Virus record (IMG/VR): IMGVR_UViG_3300020472_000100
Coordinates: 1-32,053 of that record
DNA from: a virus
DNA length: 32,053 nucleotides
Direction: 5' to 3' (one strand)
Shown here: positions 16,751-23,738 of the stretch, in pieces
Numbering within the stretch: the stretch's first letter is position 1
Layout: every line of letters begins with the position of its first letter
The notes under the pieces: generated by a model
Databases searched by the model: none
What the model saw: the letters and a program-made list of their open reading frames with translations, nothing else
Told to the model about the DNA's origin: nothing
Translations under genes and position numbers: made by a program

Positions 16751-17394
16751 TGACTTTCAGCAAGTGGGAAATCCAAAAAGGGCAAGACTACATCGCCAAA
16801 AAGAAACCCGACTTTCTATCTGTCGAGGAGTTGGCTTTCATAGAAAAATACGTTCTTTGGCTGGAAGAAACATCAGACTGGCAATCTGATGAACAAACTC
16901 CGGGTATGTTCAAATTCTACAAACACCCGATAATGATGTACCTTCAGTTTTTACTTCAAAAAGAGATAGAGAAGGCAACAGGGCTGAATCTCTTGCCTAC
17001 ATATAACTATTTTAGGATTTACAGGAACGGCTCTGTTCTTGAACCGCACAAAGACAGACCAGCTTGCGAAGTTTCAGCAACAATGCTTATCGGTAAGAAC
17101 TACTCACCGAGTTGGGCGTTGCATGTGGGAGACTCTCAAGGGGAGGTCGGTTCAGCTTCTTCTCCATATAGTCCTATTCCTAAGACCGCTGGTGAAACAC
17201 ATCAGGCGATAGTTCAAGAAGTCGGAGATTTCACGATCTATCGTGGCTGTGAGTTGAATCATTGGAGAGAAACGTGGGAAACAGATGCCGACAATTATCA
17301 CATTCAGCTCTTTGTTCATTATGTTGACGCTGATGGACCCTATTGGGTATTTGAAAATGATGACTACAAGCTGGGGACTGGTTTCAGTTTGTAA
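16750..17394 (+). CDS. second 2-oxoglutarate/Fe(II) oxygenase
   Basis: A 214-residue protein unlike the preceding oxygenase in sequence but with the same chemistry. His100 and Asp102 (LEPHKDRPACEVSAT) with His171 (CELNHWRETW) form a plausible metal site. FTIYRGCELNHWRE is followed by HIQLFVHYVDADGPYW, a form known from aquatic phages. It overlaps the first oxygenase gene by TAATG. Two non-homologous oxygenases in a row suggest two hydroxylation steps or two targets. The 2OG-binding basic residue is uncertain. Confidence 0.75.
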   Translation: MTFSKWEIQKGQDYIAKKKPDFLSVEELAFIEKYVLWLEETSDWQSDEQTPGMFKFYKHPIMMYLQFLLQKEIEKATGLNLLPTYNYFRIYRNGSVLEPHKDRPACEVSATMLIGKNYSPSWALHVGDSQGEVGSASSPYSPIPKTAGETHQAIVQEVGDFTIYRGCELNHWRETWETDADNYHIQLFVHYVDADGPYWVFENDDYKLGTGFSL

Positions 17395-17468
17395 ATGTAA
17401 GAGAGTGACCCATTGATGAGAAGGCTCGCTTATGTTCAGGAGCTTTCACTTTTCAACAAGGAGATGAA

Positions 17469-18269
17469 ATGACAGAGATTGACGACAAGGAGCTGTTGAT
17501 GCAGTTCCGCGAAGATGGCGATGAAAATGTGCTGTTGCTTGACCCTTTGACCGCTTTCAGATTGGCTGAAGCGTTCAGAACAGATGAACACATGAGAGAA
17601 GTGCTTGTCATAACGAGCGCTGTTCGACCTAGAGAAGAACAAGCCGAGCTATACAAGGCTTACAAAGAAGGTCGCGGAGTGTTGGCAGCCAACCCTGATC
17701 GGGAATTGGCTGGCGGTTGGCGCGGTAGCTATCACATGCAACAAGCGAATTTGGATGGAACAGCTGGTTACGGTTACGCCGTTGATGTGAGTCACAAATG
17801 GCGTTCCACTTGGTCGCGTATCCATCGAACTCTCAGAGGAGTTGGTTTATATGCGAACATTGCTGAGGAGCCTTGGCATCACGTAGCTCAAAGCCCTTCT
17901 GTGAATGGAGCCAAGCCCCTTCCTGGAATTTACCCCGACTGGTGGAAAGGCTCTAGGGAAGAACCTGAAGATTTCAATGACCCTGTTGATGATGTAGCAA
18001 TCGACTGGGGAGCTGTTCTGAAACGAATTGAAGAACAGGGAAAACTTGTCTCGGAGAAACCAATCAAAAAAGGTATTCGAGGTGATGCAGTTACAACTTT
18101 ACAAACCCGATTGAAAGCTCTTGGGCTTGATCCGGGTCCAATAGACGGCATAGCTGGCTCCAAAACGGAAACAGCTGTTGCACGTTTTCAAGACAAAAGG
18201 GGACTTCTAGTTGACGGCGTATGTGGTCGGATGACTTGGGATGAACTTTGGAAAGCAGATGAGAAATGA
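17469..18269 (+). CDS. endolysin: M15 peptidase plus peptidoglycan-binding domain
   Basis: A 266-residue lysin. The N-terminal VanY-like M15 domain has SAVRP (residues 50-54), Zn ligands His89 (GSYHMQQ), Asp106 (GYAVDVSH) and His137 or 138 (EPWHHVAQS), and should cut peptide cross-links. A PG_binding_1 domain follows (about 195-262: GIRGDAVTTLQTRLKALGLDPGPIDG, then VARFQDKRGLLVDGVCG). There is no signal peptide, so release through the holin encoded next is expected. AAGGAG lies before the ATG. An 18-codon ORF (ATG 17416) ends by ATGA overlap with this start and could couple translation. Confidence 0.9.
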   Translation: MTEIDDKELLMQFREDGDENVLLLDPLTAFRLAEAFRTDEHMREVLVITSAVRPREEQAELYKAYKEGRGVLAANPDRELAGGWRGSYHMQQANLDGTAGYGYAVDVSHKWRSTWSRIHRTLRGVGLYANIAEEPWHHVAQSPSVNGAKPLPGIYPDWWKGSREEPEDFNDPVDDVAIDWGAVLKRIEEQGKLVSEKPIKKGIRGDAVTTLQTRLKALGLDPGPIDGIAGSKTETAVARFQDKRGLLVDGVCGRMTWDELWKADEK

Positions 18270-18475
18270 GTTACAAAGATTTAGCAGAACGAACAATCGC
18301 TTCAGGCATTCAAGGATGTCTTGCGGCTCTCGGCACTAACAGCGTTCTCGATATGGGCGTTGACCAATGGAAACTGATCGCAATGGGCGGTGTCACAGCT
18401 GGTCTTGCAGTAATTAAAGGTTGGGTCGCTAGTGTCCTTCCTATCGGAGACAAGTCTCCTAGTTTTGTGAAGTGA
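18266..18475 (+). CDS. holin (r1t-like)
   Basis: A 69-residue protein with two likely membrane segments: RTIASGIQGCLAALG (residues about 9-23) and LIAMGGVTAGLAVIKGWVASVLPI (about 37-60). The opening DLAERTIASGIQGCLAAL resembles r1t-type holins, which form pores to free the endolysin. It overlaps the endolysin by ATGA and the next gene by GTGA, confirming a lysis cassette. Confidence 0.75.
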   Translation: MSYKDLAERTIASGIQGCLAALGTNSVLDMGVDQWKLIAMGGVTAGLAVIKGWVASVLPIGDKSPSFVK

Positions 18476-19209
18476 CAGACCCAAAAGAAGAATCAACCAG
18501 CTGGAAGCAATGGAAACTTCCGCGCATGAATCTCGGAACGGCAACTTCGATTGTTGTCGCTCTTGGTTTCATATTTTGGCAAGGCATGATGATTCGCTCA
18601 CAAATTAACGAGAACAGCAACTCTGTTGAAGCTCTAACAACAGCTATAGATGAGCTGTCACATGCGACAGACTTGGCAAACCAGGTGAGCATGAGAACAG
18701 ATCAACTGTTTAATCAGATGCAGGACATTCAACGAAACGCTGAGAATGACGCTTTCGCTTGGGCTGATATACAAACCAACATGCAACAAATATCAGATTT
18801 GACTATTGATATGTCAGATTTGGAATGGAAAGTTGATGATTTGGTTCTTCGAGAAGCTGAAAGTGAATCTTTGGAACCTTGGGAGCTGGATGACATCAAA
18901 GCTCGCTTGGTTGCTGTTGAAACTCTAGGTTGGTCAAATCCTGACGACACATGGGAGATGGATGACCTTGTGAGGAGGATGACAGTTCTCGAAACAACTG
19001 TTTTTAATGAAGAAGATGTCTCATGGAAAATTGATGACTTAACAAGACAAGTTCTTGAACTTCAATGGAGTTCCGGGTCCGATAATCAATGGCAAATTGA
19101 TGAGCTAGACAACCAAATTTATGATCTCGGAGGTCGTGTTGAAGTGTTGTGGTCTGTTTTAGAAAGTAGAAGTTGGGCAAATGAACTTCTCGAATCTCTT
19201 GGAGGGTAA
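18472..19209 (+). CDS. membrane-anchored coiled-coil protein in the lysis cassette
   Basis: A 245-residue protein with one transmembrane helix (residues about 21-40, LGTATSIVVALGFIFWQGMM), then a long coiled coil. Five units of the form W-x-x-D-(D/E)-(L/I) occur with Trp at about 119, 137, 161, 185 and 207: WKVDDL, WELDDI, WEMDDL, WKIDDL, WQIDEL. Spacing of 18-24 residues fits coiled-coil heptads. A role in lysis (second holin or spanin-like) or in superinfection control is inference from position. GTG start by GTGA overlap, weak ribosome binding site. Confidence 0.65.
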   Translation: MTDPKEESTSWKQWKLPRMNLGTATSIVVALGFIFWQGMMIRSQINENSNSVEALTTAIDELSHATDLANQVSMRTDQLFNQMQDIQRNAENDAFAWADIQTNMQQISDLTIDMSDLEWKVDDLVLREAESESLEPWELDDIKARLVAVETLGWSNPDDTWEMDDLVRRMTVLETTVFNEEDVSWKIDDLTRQVLELQWSSGSDNQWQIDELDNQIYDLGGRVEVLWSVLESRSWANELLESLGG

Positions 19210-19431
19210 ATGGCTGAAGAAGAAAAAGACAAACTCTCACGAACAACCAAACTCATTGTTGCTGTGACAGGACTGTTGGTCGCTGTCGGCACATTGGTCG
19301 GAGCGATTTCAGTGACACTTGGAGGCGGTGGAAGTGATGCTCCTCCTTATAGTTACACAGTGATTCACCTTGGTGATGGTGAAGGAATGACTTCTTATGA
19401 TGATTTTCTGCTGAATCACCCTTCAGGTTAA
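19210..19431 (+). CDS. small membrane protein of the lysis region
   Basis: A 73-residue protein with a charged N-terminus, one membrane helix (residues about 14-36: LIVAVTGLLVAVGTLVGAIS), a Gly-rich hinge, then a short polar tail with VIHLGDGEGMTSYDD. GGAGGG precedes ATG. Its stop codon lies inside the A-run of dispersed element copy 2. No named family is recognised; an anti-holin or holin-accessory role is possible. Confidence 0.6.
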   Translation: MAEEEKDKLSRTTKLIVAVTGLLVAVGTLVGAISVTLGGGGSDAPPYSYTVIHLGDGEGMTSYDDFLLNHPSG

Positions 19432-19502
19432 AAAAGCTCCTCCATACAGCCCTTCTAAGACGTTTCCAGCATTAGAGATGGGTCATAGGTCATTGAAAAA
19501 AT
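19430..19502 (+). repeat. dispersed intergenic element, copy 2
   Basis: Same order as copy 1: A6, GCTCCTCC, ATACAGCCCTTCTAAGACG, TTTCCAGC, a variable stretch, GATGGGTCATAGGTCAT, A-run. The first A residues are part of the stop codon of the preceding gene. AAAAGCT (19432-19438) is complementary to AGCTTTT (19503-19509) just past the end, so the element can be closed as a hairpin. Unlike the other copies it is followed by a terminator, not a start codon. Confidence 0.9.
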
Positions 19503-19550
19503 AGCTTTTATACCTCAAATTTATAGTTCGCCCCCTTCCAGCTTGTCGGT

Positions 19551-19577
19551 CCCTCCGCTAGTTGGGAGGGGGTTTTT
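19551..19577 (+). terminator. intrinsic terminator after the lysis cassette
   Basis: CCCTCC (19551-19556) pairs with GGAGGG (19565-19570), followed by GG and five T. An alternative stem uses the upstream CCCCCTTCC (19531-19539) with GGGAGGGGG (19564-19572). Either would stop late rightward transcription. Confidence 0.7.
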
Positions 19578-19640
19578 CTCGTTATGGGGTAGCACTATTC
19601 ACAGGCTTGTGGATAGATGCTTGGGGATAAAAAGGGGTAT

Positions 19641-19879
19641 CCCCCCAAAACCCCCCCAAAACTTGCCCAGTATATGAAAGACTGTTTGATGTGGAAGCGA
19701 GCAAAAACTCTGATCTACTGCGGAAAAGCCTATGTTTAAGGTGTATCCACAGGGGTGTGTATAGGGGTTACTTATACATACTTAATCGGAGGCGCTCCCA
19801 ATTCTGTGGGACAAAACCGCAGGTCAGAGCGCTGTTGGGACACCTGGATGGGTCATACCCCCCCAAAACCCCCCCAAAA
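19641..19879. repeat. duplicated C-tract repeat (C6-7 A4 C7 A4)
   Basis: Two copies at 19641-19661 and 19858-19879, 217 nt apart, differing by one C. The opposite strand reads TTTTGGGGGGG, so G-rich strand structures are possible. Both copies follow small palindromes (GGGGTATCCCC and GGGTCATACCC). Confidence 0.75.
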
Positions 19880-19965
19880 TTTTTGCTTGTTGCGGAAATT
19901 TATCCACAAAACTCCTTGCATCGCGGTGACGGTGTAGGGAATTATCAACAATGGAGGGACAAGCA

Positions 19966-21144
19966 ATGCACAAACCGTCAGGCACTTTCAAACTTGACAT
20001 AAATGGAAAATACGGAAAAAAGGGTTCTTATTACGTTCGTTTTAAGTTCCCTGATCCGATTACTGGAGAGCGTAAAGAAAAAACTAAAGGTGGACTAGCT
20101 ACTCAGGCTGAAGCCAAGTCTGTTCTTTCTGATCTGATGGCTGAAAATACATCAGGCGAGCTTGTAATTGATAGGGGTTTCACTGTTGCTCAAGCATGGG
20201 AATTGTATGTTGAGGAGCTGGAGATGCGAGTGAAGCTCGGAACAATTAAGAAAAAGACGCTCGACAGTTATGCCACTATCTATGAATTACACATTCGCCC
20301 TCGATGGGGTAAACGTGTCATGGCTGAAGTGCGCCCTTTGGACATAGTGAGATTCTTCAAGGATCACGAAAGGCTAAGACGCGATTCAAATGTTTGGCAT
20401 ATAGTCAGGACTTGCTTCGCCATTGCTCACAAAAACGGATTTTTAGGTGCGAACCCTTTTCTAAGAGTTAAGCGATCAGATGTTGTTTCAGAGAAAAAAA
20501 TCAAGAAGGCTGAAAAATTTTGGGATGTTAAACAGCTGAAAACTTTCAGGGATGCAATAGCGAAAGACGATCACCCTGAGCGGTGGTTTTACGAGATCAT
20601 TATTTTCAGTGGTTTAAGAAGGGGCGAAGCGATAGGAATTTGTGATGATTCTCTTGATTTTACCAATCCTGGTATGCCAACTCTGACCATTGACCGACAA
20701 CTCACTTTGGATATTAGCGGAAATCCTGAATGGGATACTCCCAAAACGGAAACGAGCAAACGAACGGTGGTTTTAATTGATGAAGCTGTAACAGCTATCA
20801 GAGAGCAACAATTCAAGCGAGCAACCTATGAACTTGAATACAAGGATGAGTGGACTAATGAGCGCGGAGCTTTATTCGTGAACGCTGATGGCTCAATTCT
20901 CAATCCTGACACTTTCTCAAAAAGGTTTAGCAGATATGTCAAAGAGTTGGGTTTGCCAAATATCGGACTTCACGGTTTGAGACATACTTTCGCGACTGTT
21001 GCTCTTGAAGCAGGGGTTCCATTAAAAGCTCTTTCAGAAATGTTGGGACACTCTGAAGTGAATATCACGGCTGATATTTACCAGCACGTAACTGTTGAAA
21101 CTAAAGCAACAGCTTTTGAGCAAGTTGCAGGTTTAATTCGTTAA
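19966..21144 (+). CDS. int: tyrosine-family integrase
   Basis: A 392-residue site-specific recombinase for prophage integration. The N-terminal arm-binding domain (GKYGKKGSYYVRFKFPDPITGERKEK) is followed by a core-binding domain (TVAQAWELYVEELEMR to GFLGANPF). The catalytic domain has Arg in FSGLRRGEAIGI, His-x-x-Arg in GLHGLRHTFATVA, His in LGHSEVNITADIYQH and the Tyr nucleophile in that same motif (YQHV). ATG at 19966 with GGAGGG was chosen over an upstream ATG at 19951, which overlaps the ribosome binding site. Confidence 0.93.
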   Translation: MHKPSGTFKLDINGKYGKKGSYYVRFKFPDPITGERKEKTKGGLATQAEAKSVLSDLMAENTSGELVIDRGFTVAQAWELYVEELEMRVKLGTIKKKTLDSYATIYELHIRPRWGKRVMAEVRPLDIVRFFKDHERLRRDSNVWHIVRTCFAIAHKNGFLGANPFLRVKRSDVVSEKKIKKAEKFWDVKQLKTFRDAIAKDDHPERWFYEIIIFSGLRRGEAIGICDDSLDFTNPGMPTLTIDRQLTLDISGNPEWDTPKTETSKRTVVLIDEAVTAIREQQFKRATYELEYKDEWTNERGALFVNADGSILNPDTFSKRFSRYVKELGLPNIGLHGLRHTFATVALEAGVPLKALSEMLGHSEVNITADIYQHVTVETKATAFEQVAGLIR

Positions 21145-21171
21145 AAAACAAGATTTTTTTCTGTGGAAATT

Positions 21172-21246
21172 GTCAGCAGAAATCTGAGAGATCACTGAAG
21201 TAACAGACACAAATTCTTCGGGTTTGTGGATAAGACTTGTGGAAAC
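21172..21246 (-). promoter_or_regulatory. cluster of three TGTGGAWA sites downstream of integrase
   Basis: TGTGGAAAT (21172-21180), TGTGGATAA (21225-21233, exact DnaA box on the minus strand) and TGTGGAAAC (21238-21246) share one orientation. A TTGACA follows at 21252-21257 and could be the -35 of a promoter for the 21304 gene, although I see no good -10. The sites may bind DnaA or act as integrase arm sites. Confidence 0.4.
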
Positions 21247-21303
21247 AGGAATTGACAGTTTTCAGGCATTGAACTCCTTGTTAATCGGTGTCAAGATTGC
21301 GCC

Positions 21304-21903
21304 ATGAACGGATTAAAAAACTACGAAGAAGTAAAAGATCGAATCCCACTTTTTTGGGAGAAGCATCCCAGTGGAAGAATAGCGACAACAATCATTTCGG
21401 ATTTAACTGACATCAATACGATAGTTTTTCGAGCTGATTTATATTCAGACAAGGATGATCCAACTCCATTCAGCACAGGTTACGCTTCGGAAACTGTCGG
21501 CGTTGGAGGAATGGCGAACAAGTTCTCTCATGTAGAAAATTGTGAGACAAGTGCTATTGGGCGAGCTTTGAGCAACGCGAATCTTTACAACAGAAACATG
21601 CCACGCCCTTCAGCTGAAGAAATGGCAAAAGTCAAAAGAGGAGAAAACGAAAAAAAAGGTGAGCCATTTTTAACGGTGGACCCGGAGGAAAAGAAAGAAC
21701 CTATCCAAGCTGACACTTTGAAAAGATGCACTTCAATGGCTTTGAAGCTGGATGAAGTTCGGGGAGAAGAATGGTCGATCTATCGGGAGAAACATCCGAA
21801 ATATAAAGAAACACAAAAGAACGCTGAATCAGCTGAGAGGTTTCTGAAAGCTCTTATCCATGAACAAGAGCTGGAGCTGAAATCTTCAGCAGGGGTTGAA
21901 TAA
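21304..21903 (+). CDS. ssDNA-annealing-protein-like (recombination)
   Basis: A 199-residue protein. The N-terminal domain (YEEVKDRIPLFWEKHPSGRIATTIISD) and the motif SHVENCETSAIGRALSNANL resemble phage proteins encoded in replication/recombination clusters that I associate with single-strand annealing or ssDNA binding. The C-terminal third is charged and helical. No catalytic motif is seen. Position at the head of the replication block supports a recombination role. It could also be a generic DNA-binding accessory protein. Confidence 0.5.
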   Translation: MNGLKNYEEVKDRIPLFWEKHPSGRIATTIISDLTDINTIVFRADLYSDKDDPTPFSTGYASETVGVGGMANKFSHVENCETSAIGRALSNANLYNRNMPRPSAEEMAKVKRGENEKKGEPFLTVDPEEKKEPIQADTLKRCTSMALKLDEVRGEEWSIYREKHPKYKETQKNAESAERFLKALIHEQELELKSSAGVE

Positions 21904-22349
21904 TGGTTATTCAGATTAGAGAAAAGAATCGCCGACCTTGCAAGTGTGGTTGTGGAATTGAGGGAGTACCCGCTTCGACTGGTAAAGGTCACGCGAGAGC
22001 CTGCAAATGCAGAGCGTGTATCGCAGGGCGAAATTCGAGAAGGGGTAAACGCCTTCACCGTGATGTTGCGAACAAAATTGGAGCATCAACTGGTTACGGC
22101 ACCAGCTCCCATGAAGAATCTTGGGTGCATGAATGGAGATGTGAAGTCAAGACAGGAAAACAAATCTCTCCGGTACTCACGCGCTACCTAGACGCGAGAA
22201 GCCAATCCAATTCTTCAAGAGCCATTGGTGATGTTCGCCCTTTTGTGTTTATAGCTGATCCTGGGGTCAAGGGTCAGCCAACTTTGGCGATCATTGACCT
22301 TGATGATCTGATGAAAATGACAGGAGTTGGTGATGATTCCTACTCCTGA
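21903..22349 (+). CDS. zinc-finger nuclease-like protein (putative Holliday junction resolvase)
   Basis: A 148-residue protein. The N-terminus carries a Cys cluster (CKCGCGIEG then CKCRACIAG), a likely Zn site. A PD-(D/E)XK-like core follows: HEESWVHEWRCEVKTGKQ with Glu-x-Lys, then RYLDARSQSNSSRAIGDVRPFVFIADP. This arrangement is seen in actinophage proteins annotated as resolvase-like endonucleases. It starts by TAATG overlap with the annealing-protein gene, so it is co-expressed. Enzymatic activity is inferred, not proven by the motif alone. Confidence 0.5.
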   Translation: MVIQIREKNRRPCKCGCGIEGVPASTGKGHARACKCRACIAGRNSRRGKRLHRDVANKIGASTGYGTSSHEESWVHEWRCEVKTGKQISPVLTRYLDARSQSNSSRAIGDVRPFVFIADPGVKGQPTLAIIDLDDLMKMTGVGDDSYS

Positions 22350-22617
22350 TGAGATCACTGAACTGTTCAGATCAGCTGGTTGTCCATTAACTCATGTGGA
22401 ACTCTTGAATCTTTACTCACAAGTATTCAAACCAGTGTCCGGGTCCGTATTGCAAGGCGCTCGAAGGGCTTTGATACAAGATGGGGTGATCTGCAAGTTC
22501 GGAAAAGTTAAAACCGCCACAGGAAGATCTTTAGAAACCTACGGATTGTCTGAATGGTTTGGAGTTGCTCCAGCTCTGGAAAATGGTGAATTGGAGGAAA
22601 TTGACGCTGATGATTAA
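22333..22617 (+). CDS. hypothetical protein of the replication block
   Basis: A 94-residue protein with a helical N-terminal domain (PDEITELFRSAGCPLTHVELLNLY), then QGARRALIQDGVICKFGKVK, which looks like a winged-helix fold with a beta hairpin. The C-terminus is acidic. ATG 22333 was chosen because AGGAG lies 6 nt upstream; TTG and GTG 3-6 nt further upstream are alternatives. It overlaps the nuclease-like gene by 17 nt. Its stop codon opens dispersed element copy 3. Confidence 0.55.
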   Translation: MIPTPDEITELFRSAGCPLTHVELLNLYSQVFKPVSGSVLQGARRALIQDGVICKFGKVKTATGRSLETYGLSEWFGVAPALENGELEEIDADD

Positions 22618-22687
22618 AAAAACTCCTCCACAGATCGCTTCTAAGGCGTTTCGAGAGAGTCCAATGGGTCATTGGTCATCTGAAAAG
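22616..22687 (+). repeat. dispersed intergenic element, copy 3 (most diverged)
   Basis: A7, CTCCTCC, ACAGATCGCTTCTAAGGCG, TTTCGAGA, AATGGGTCATTGGTCAT, A-rich end. It fills the whole gap between two genes: it begins in the stop codon of one and ends in the ribosome binding site of the next. CTCCTC (22623-22628) is exactly complementary to GAGGAG (22687-22692), the ribosome binding site of the next gene. Confidence 0.85.
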
Positions 22688-22695
22688 AGGAGCTT

Positions 22696-23226
22696 TTGAG
22701 TGAATACTTCAAGTTCAACTGGCAAAAAAAGTTGGGCGAAACAGAAATCTCAGCTCCTGCGAAAGCAATCGGGATGTGGTTATCCACTTGGATGAAAATG
22801 GATGGTTCCAATGCTTACCCTTCGTTTCAGACTTTGGCAGCACAGTCCGGTTATTCGGTGACGACTGTTAAAAAAGGAATTAAAGAGTTGATTGAAAGTG
22901 GATGGATCATTCAGGTGAGAAAAGGCGGATCGCCAACAGGCGGTGAAAGAATCTCCAACAAATACAAAGCTCAAATCCCTACACTAGGGCGCGAGGATAC
23001 TGGGTCGGGAAATGACTCGGTTGCAGAAATAGGGGTACTAGGTCAGGTAAATGACGGCACTAGGTCGTCAGACGACTACAAACAAGTAAGTAACAGAGTA
23101 ATTAACAAGCGAATAATTGAATCAGAATATGGAGAACTGCAATACTGCACTACAACAAAACAATGGCTATTCAAGGAGGAAATAGAAAATGGCGCTACTG
23201 AAAAGAACATTCGGCAAACAGCCTGA
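22696..23226 (+). CDS. winged-helix replication initiator-like protein
   Basis: A 176-residue protein. The N-terminus (FKFNWQKKLGETEISAPAKAIGMWLSTWM) followed by YPSFQTLAAQSGYSVTTVKKGIKELIESGWIIQVRKGG is the HTH/winged-helix pattern of phage replication initiation proteins. The C-terminal half is polar and probably disordered. The start is TTG at 22696 next to GAGGAG at 22687-22692; no in-frame ATG lies nearby. A role in origin binding or as a regulator is inferred. The element upstream may control its translation. Confidence 0.65.
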   Translation: MSEYFKFNWQKKLGETEISAPAKAIGMWLSTWMKMDGSNAYPSFQTLAAQSGYSVTTVKKGIKELIESGWIIQVRKGGSPTGGERISNKYKAQIPTLGREDTGSGNDSVAEIGVLGQVNDGTRSSDDYKQVSNRVINKRIIESEYGELQYCTTTKQWLFKEEIENGATEKNIRQTA

Positions 23227-23413
23227 AGTTGAAAACCAGGAGGAAGAAGAATGGGTCGATCCTGTTGAACGAGGGCGTGGAGGTTTAAGAACTGCAAGAG
23301 TGCCAGTGAAATTCGACTTGGAAACGCTCGATTTGATAGATACTGAAAGAGGTAATTTAACAAGATCACAATTTATTCGGAGAGCTGTCGATTATGAACT
23401 TGGGAAGCTGTAA
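23189..23413 (+). CDS. ribbon-helix-helix DNA-binding protein
   Basis: A 74-residue protein. Residues about 33-74 (LRTARVPVKFDLETLDLIDTE then NLTRSQFIRRAVDYELGKL) form a ribbon-helix-helix unit as in CopG/Arc-type regulators: a short strand, then two helices. The N-terminus is acidic and flexible. GGAGG lies before the ATG, inside the preceding gene (38-nt overlap). It may be a transcription regulator of the early genes or a plasmid-partition-like protein. Confidence 0.65.
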   Translation: MALLKRTFGKQPEVENQEEEEWVDPVERGRGGLRTARVPVKFDLETLDLIDTERGNLTRSQFIRRAVDYELGKL

Positions 23414-23511
23414 TGGACAAATATGAAAGACAAATTCTAAGAATCCAAGAAGCTCGAAAACTCTTGGAGCAAAAAAGAAAACAAGAAACACAAGATAAGG
23501 AGCAAAAATAA
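23413..23511 (+). CDS. 32-residue charged coiled-coil peptide
   Basis: This micro-ORF starts by TAATG overlap with the RHH gene and ends by TAATG overlap with the next membrane protein. It is very rich in Lys, Gln and Glu (DKYERQILRIQEARKLLEQK) and should be one amphipathic helix. No family is recognised. Overlap at both ends supports translation. Confidence 0.5.
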   Translation: MDKYERQILRIQEARKLLEQKRKQETQDKEQK

Positions 23512-23738
23512 TGAGCTGGGCTGATGCAACGCTATTCATTCTCTGCTTGATTCTTTTCGTTGTTGCTTATATGTGCCTTTTGAAATTCATCGCCATGCAC
23601 ATGGAGAAACTCCGTTCAGATATTTTTTCAACGGTTATTTCGATAATGAGTTCAGTCAGCGAAGGAATAAAAGCTGGTTTAACTCAAGACGATATTTTGG
23701 ACCCGGAGAATACCAAAAATAATGGTCACGGTATTTAA
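23511..23738 (+). CDS. small membrane protein
   Basis: A 75-residue protein with a long transmembrane segment (residues about 7-31, LFILCLILFVVAYMCLLKFIAMH), then a helical region and a polar C-terminus. It overlaps the secreted lysozyme-like gene by 17 nt. The arrangement could be an anchor or accessory for that secreted protein. No family is recognised. Confidence 0.6.
   Translation: MSWADATLFILCLILFVVAYMCLLKFIAMHMEKLRSDIFSTVISIMSSVSEGIKAGLTQDDILDPENTKNNGHGI

Larger units (their letters stand above)
19504..19965. other. non-coding region upstream of integrase: possible origin and/or attP arms
   Basis: No credible gene lies in these 462 nt. They hold the terminator above; TGTGGATAG (19608-19616), GTATCCACA (19743-19751) and an exact DnaA box TTATCCACA (19900-19908). 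Two near-identical C-tract blocks (C6-A4-C7-A4 at 19641-19661; C7-A4-C7-A4 at 19858-19879) are present, the first after a 7-bp hairpin GGGGATA/TATCCCC. GGATGGGTCATA (19846-19857) is a fragment of the dispersed element. The TGTGGATA-like sites are compatible with DnaA binding or with integrase arm sites; I could not identify an att core. Confidence 0.5.

Noticed and set aside
17416-17472. 18-codon ORF ending by ATGA overlap with the endolysin start
   Set aside because: Too short to support as a gene; mentioned only as a possible coupling leader in the endolysin entry.
19691-20002. 103-codon ORF upstream of integrase
   Set aside because: It runs through C-tracts, DnaA-like boxes and the integrase ribosome binding site; composition (many Cys, Arg, Pro from C-tracts) does not look like a protein, and it overlaps the integrase start.
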